Origin: Clostridia bacterium
Lineage (GTDB): Bacteria; Bacillota; Clostridia; Saccharofermentanales; UBA5734
NCBI GenBank assembly: GCA_017997315.1
Contig: JAGOFF010000029.1
Span: forward strand, 1-15,973
Reading direction: 5' to 3'
Length of the DNA stretch: 15,973 nt
Shown here: piece by piece, positions 14,087 to 15,973 of the stretch
How positions within the stretch are numbered: the first letter of the stretch is position 1
How the letters are laid out: each line of letters opens with the position of its first letter
Notes under the pieces: model-generated
Database searches by the model: none
The model's input: the letters and a program-made list of their open reading frames with translations, nothing else
Told to the model about the DNA's origin: nothing
Program-made: the position numbers and the translations under genes

Positions 14087-15973
14087 ATGTACAGACCAGT
14101 ATCGACCGACATGGGATTTGTCGAGCGCGAGAAGGACACACTGGAATTCTGGAAGGCGAACAGGATTTTCAACAAGTCCATGGAAAACCGGGAAGGCGGT
14201 CCGGAGTTCACGTTTTACGACGGTCCTCCCACCGCGAACGGCAAGCCGCACATCGGGCACATCCTGACCCGCAGCATCAAGGACATCATCCCGCGCTACA
14301 AAACCATGAAGGGATTCCACGTTCTGCGCAAAGCGGGCTGGGACACGCACGGCCTTCCGGTCGAGCTTGAGGTCGAGAGAGAGCTCGGCATCGACGGCAA
14401 GCCGCAGATCGAGGCGTACGGCGTCGAGGCATTCAACCACCGGTGCAAGGAAAGCGTCTGGAAGTACAAGGGCGAGTGGGAAAGGATGTCCGACCGCGTC
14501 GGCTTCTGGGCGGACATGGAACACCCGTACATCACCTACGACAACGATTATATCGAGTCCGAGTGGTGGGCTTTGCGCCGGATCTGGGACAAGGGACTCC
14601 TGTACAAAGGGTACAAGGTGGTTCCGTACTGCCCGCGTTGCGGCACCGCGCTGTCCAGCCACGAAGTCGCGCAGGGGTACAAGGATGTCAAGGAGACATC
14701 GATCTTCGTGCGCTTCCGGGCGGAAGGGGAACCCGGCACCTGGTTCGCGGCATGGACCACCACACCGTGGACTCTGCCTTCCAATATCGCGCTGTGCGTG
14801 AATCCGGACGAGGAGTACGCGCTGGCGGAGATGTCGAAAGACCTGGACGGAAGTGAAAAACCGGTCCGGTACTATCTGGCGTCCGCCCTTGTCTCCGCGG
14901 TTCTCGGAGAAGACGCCCGGATCCTCCGGACGTTCCGGGGAGCCGAACTGGTCGGCCGGCGGTACGAACCGCTCCTCCCGTATGCGGACGCGACGGTCGC
15001 GGCATCCGGCAAGGACGCGTTCCGCATCACCGCGGACGGCTATGTCACGCTCGTCGACGGGACCGGGATCGTGCACATCGCCCCTGCGTTCGGCGAAGAC
15101 GACGCGCGGGTGGGACGGGTCAACGACCTGCCGTTTGTGCAGATGGTCAGGGAAGACGGCACGATGCATCCGGATGTCACGGATTTTGCGGGCATGTTCT
15201 GCAAGGACGCCGACGCCGGGATCATCAGGAAGCTTGCACTTGATGGCAAGCTGATGAAAAAGGTCCCGTATGAGCACAGCTACCCGTTCTGCTGGCGGTG
15301 CGACACGCCGCTGATCTATTATGCCCGCCATTCCTGGTTCATCCGGATGACCGAAGTCCGGGACCGGCTGGTCGCCAACAACCGGACTGTTTGCTGGCAT
15401 CCTGAATCGATCGGTGAGGGACGCTTCGGCAACTGGCTGGAGAACGTCATCGACTGGGCCGTGACGCGCGAACGTTACTGGGGAACCCCGCTCCCGATCT
15501 GGGAGTGCGCCGGCTGCGGGCACCGCCATGCGATCGGAAGCGTGGAGGAACTCCGGACGATGTCTCCGGACTGCCCGGAACACATTGAACTGCACCGGCC
15601 GTATATCGATCAGGTGCATCTGGACTGCCCCGAATGCGGCGGCGTCATGACCCGCGTCCCGGAAGTCATCGACTGCTGGTTCGACGCGGGCTCGATGCCT
15701 TTTGCGCAATGGCATTATCCGTTCGAGAACCATGAGGTGTTCGACCGGCTGTTCCCCGCGGACTTCATCTCGGAAGCCGTGGACCAGACGCGCGGCTGGT
15801 TCTATACCCTCATGGCCATTTCCACACTGCTGTTCGACCGGTCTCCCTACCGCAATGTCGTCGTGCTAGGACTGGTCCAGGACAAGGACGGCCAGAAGAT
15901 GTCGAAGCACAAGGGCAACGTGGTCGATCCCTGGGATGTGCTGGACAAACAGGGAGCTGACGCGGTGCGCTGG
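14087..15973 (+). CDS. ileS: Isoleucyl-tRNA synthetase, type-2-like (3' end beyond window)
   Basis: Charges tRNA-Ile with isoleucine in the cytoplasm. The 629 codons present contain the complete catalytic core but not the anticodon-binding C-terminus; family members have about 930-1,050 residues. Motifs: FYDGPPTANGKPHIGHI with the HIGH signature at 55-58; AGWDTHGLPVELEVE; a CPRCG (about 182-186); the editing-domain segment WTTTPWTLPSN; FCWRCDTP; DWAVTRERYWGTPLP; a second CxxC pair near CAGCG and CPECG; and DGQKMSKHKGN with K604-M-S-K-H608. The KMSKH signature and the 'PPTANGKPHIGH' block resemble type-2 bacterial and eukaryote-like enzymes, which often resist mupirocin; this is memory-based inference. 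GGAGG (14076-14080) lies six bases before the ATG. Expression is controlled by the T-box directly upstream. Confidence 0.97.
   Translation, partial: MYRPVSTDMGFVEREKDTLEFWKANRIFNKSMENREGGPEFTFYDGPPTANGKPHIGHILTRSIKDIIPRYKTMKGFHVLRKAGWDTHGLPVELEVERELGIDGKPQIEAYGVEAFNHRCKESVWKYKGEWERMSDRVGFWADMEHPYITYDNDYIESEWWALRRIWDKGLLYKGYKVVPYCPRCGTALSSHEVAQGYKDVKETSIFVRFRAEGEPGTWFAAWTTTPWTLPSNIALCVNPDEEYALAEMSKDLDGSEKPVRYYLASALVSAVLGEDARILRTFRGAELVGRRYEPLLPYADATVAASGKDAFRITADGYVTLVDGTGIVHIAPAFGEDDARVGRVNDLPFVQMVREDGTMHPDVTDFAGMFCKDADAGIIRKLALDGKLMKKVPYEHSYPFCWRCDTPLIYYARHSWFIRMTEVRDRLVANNRTVCWHPESIGEGRFGNWLENVIDWAVTRERYWGTPLPIWECAGCGHRHAIGSVEELRTMSPDCPEHIELHRPYIDQVHLDCPECGGVMTRVPEVIDCWFDAGSMPFAQWHYPFENHEVFDRLFPADFISEAVDQTRGWFYTLMAISTLLFDRSPYRNVVVLGLVQDKDGQKMSKHKGNVVDPWDVLDKQGADAVRW

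Noticed and set aside
13961..15733. 590-residue minus-strand frame opposite ileS
   Set aside because: It runs through the T-box terminator and the ileS catalytic core in antisense and has no family motif.

Overview
The window comes from a GC-rich bacterium with strong GGAGG-type ribosome binding sites. It carries a canonical transcriptional T-box riboswitch in front of ileS, a DeoR-family regulator, a C_GCAxxG_C_C-family protein and a type-2-like isoleucyl-tRNA synthetase. Together these suggest a high-GC member of the Bacillota, probably Clostridia-like and anaerobic. This is inference; Chloroflexota or a related phylum with T-boxes is not excluded. No mobile element, CRISPR array, rRNA or tRNA is visible.

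Layout. (1) 1-315, minus strand: the 5' part of a ChrA-type chromate transporter subunit. (2) 316-722: a regulatory region with a good promoter (577-606), repeated ATGCAC motifs and a foldable mRNA leader. (3) 723-7310, plus strand: a complete Opp/Dpp-type ABC importer operon, in the order lipoprotein binding protein, two permeases and two ATPases. It is followed by a small single-pass membrane protein with a perfect Shine-Dalgarno. A very stable 18-bp hairpin without a T-run separates the binding-protein gene from the permeases. (4) 7330-8088, minus strand: a DeoR-type repressor, convergent with the importer operon. (5) 8295-13732, plus strand: seven closely spaced genes divergent from the repressor. 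They encode a C_GCAxxG_C_C protein, a NUDIX hydrolase, an aldo/keto reductase, a HAD phosphatase-like hydrolase, a xylose-isomerase-like TIM barrel, a Gfo/Idh/MocA dehydrogenase and a GNAT acetyltransferase. (6) 13729-15973: an exact-consensus sigma-70/A promoter, an isoleucine T-box leader with mutually exclusive antiterminator and terminator, and the 5' two-thirds or so of ileS, cut by the window edge.

How the parts fit. The importer probably takes up peptides or another small solute, driven by the two nucleotide-binding subunits. The aldo/keto reductase, HAD, TIM-barrel and Gfo/Idh genes look like a sugar or polyol (inositol-like) oxidation and isomerisation set. The divergent DeoR protein is a reasonable candidate controller, since that family usually senses sugar phosphates. 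The ileS unit is independent housekeeping, controlled by tRNA-Ile charging. Most of the window is ordinary accessory and core metabolism, and I do not see a clearly new system. The best points for a second look are the T-box architecture, the structured binding-protein leader, the intercistronic hairpin, the small membrane protein attached to the importer, and the divergent effector domain of the DeoR regulator.
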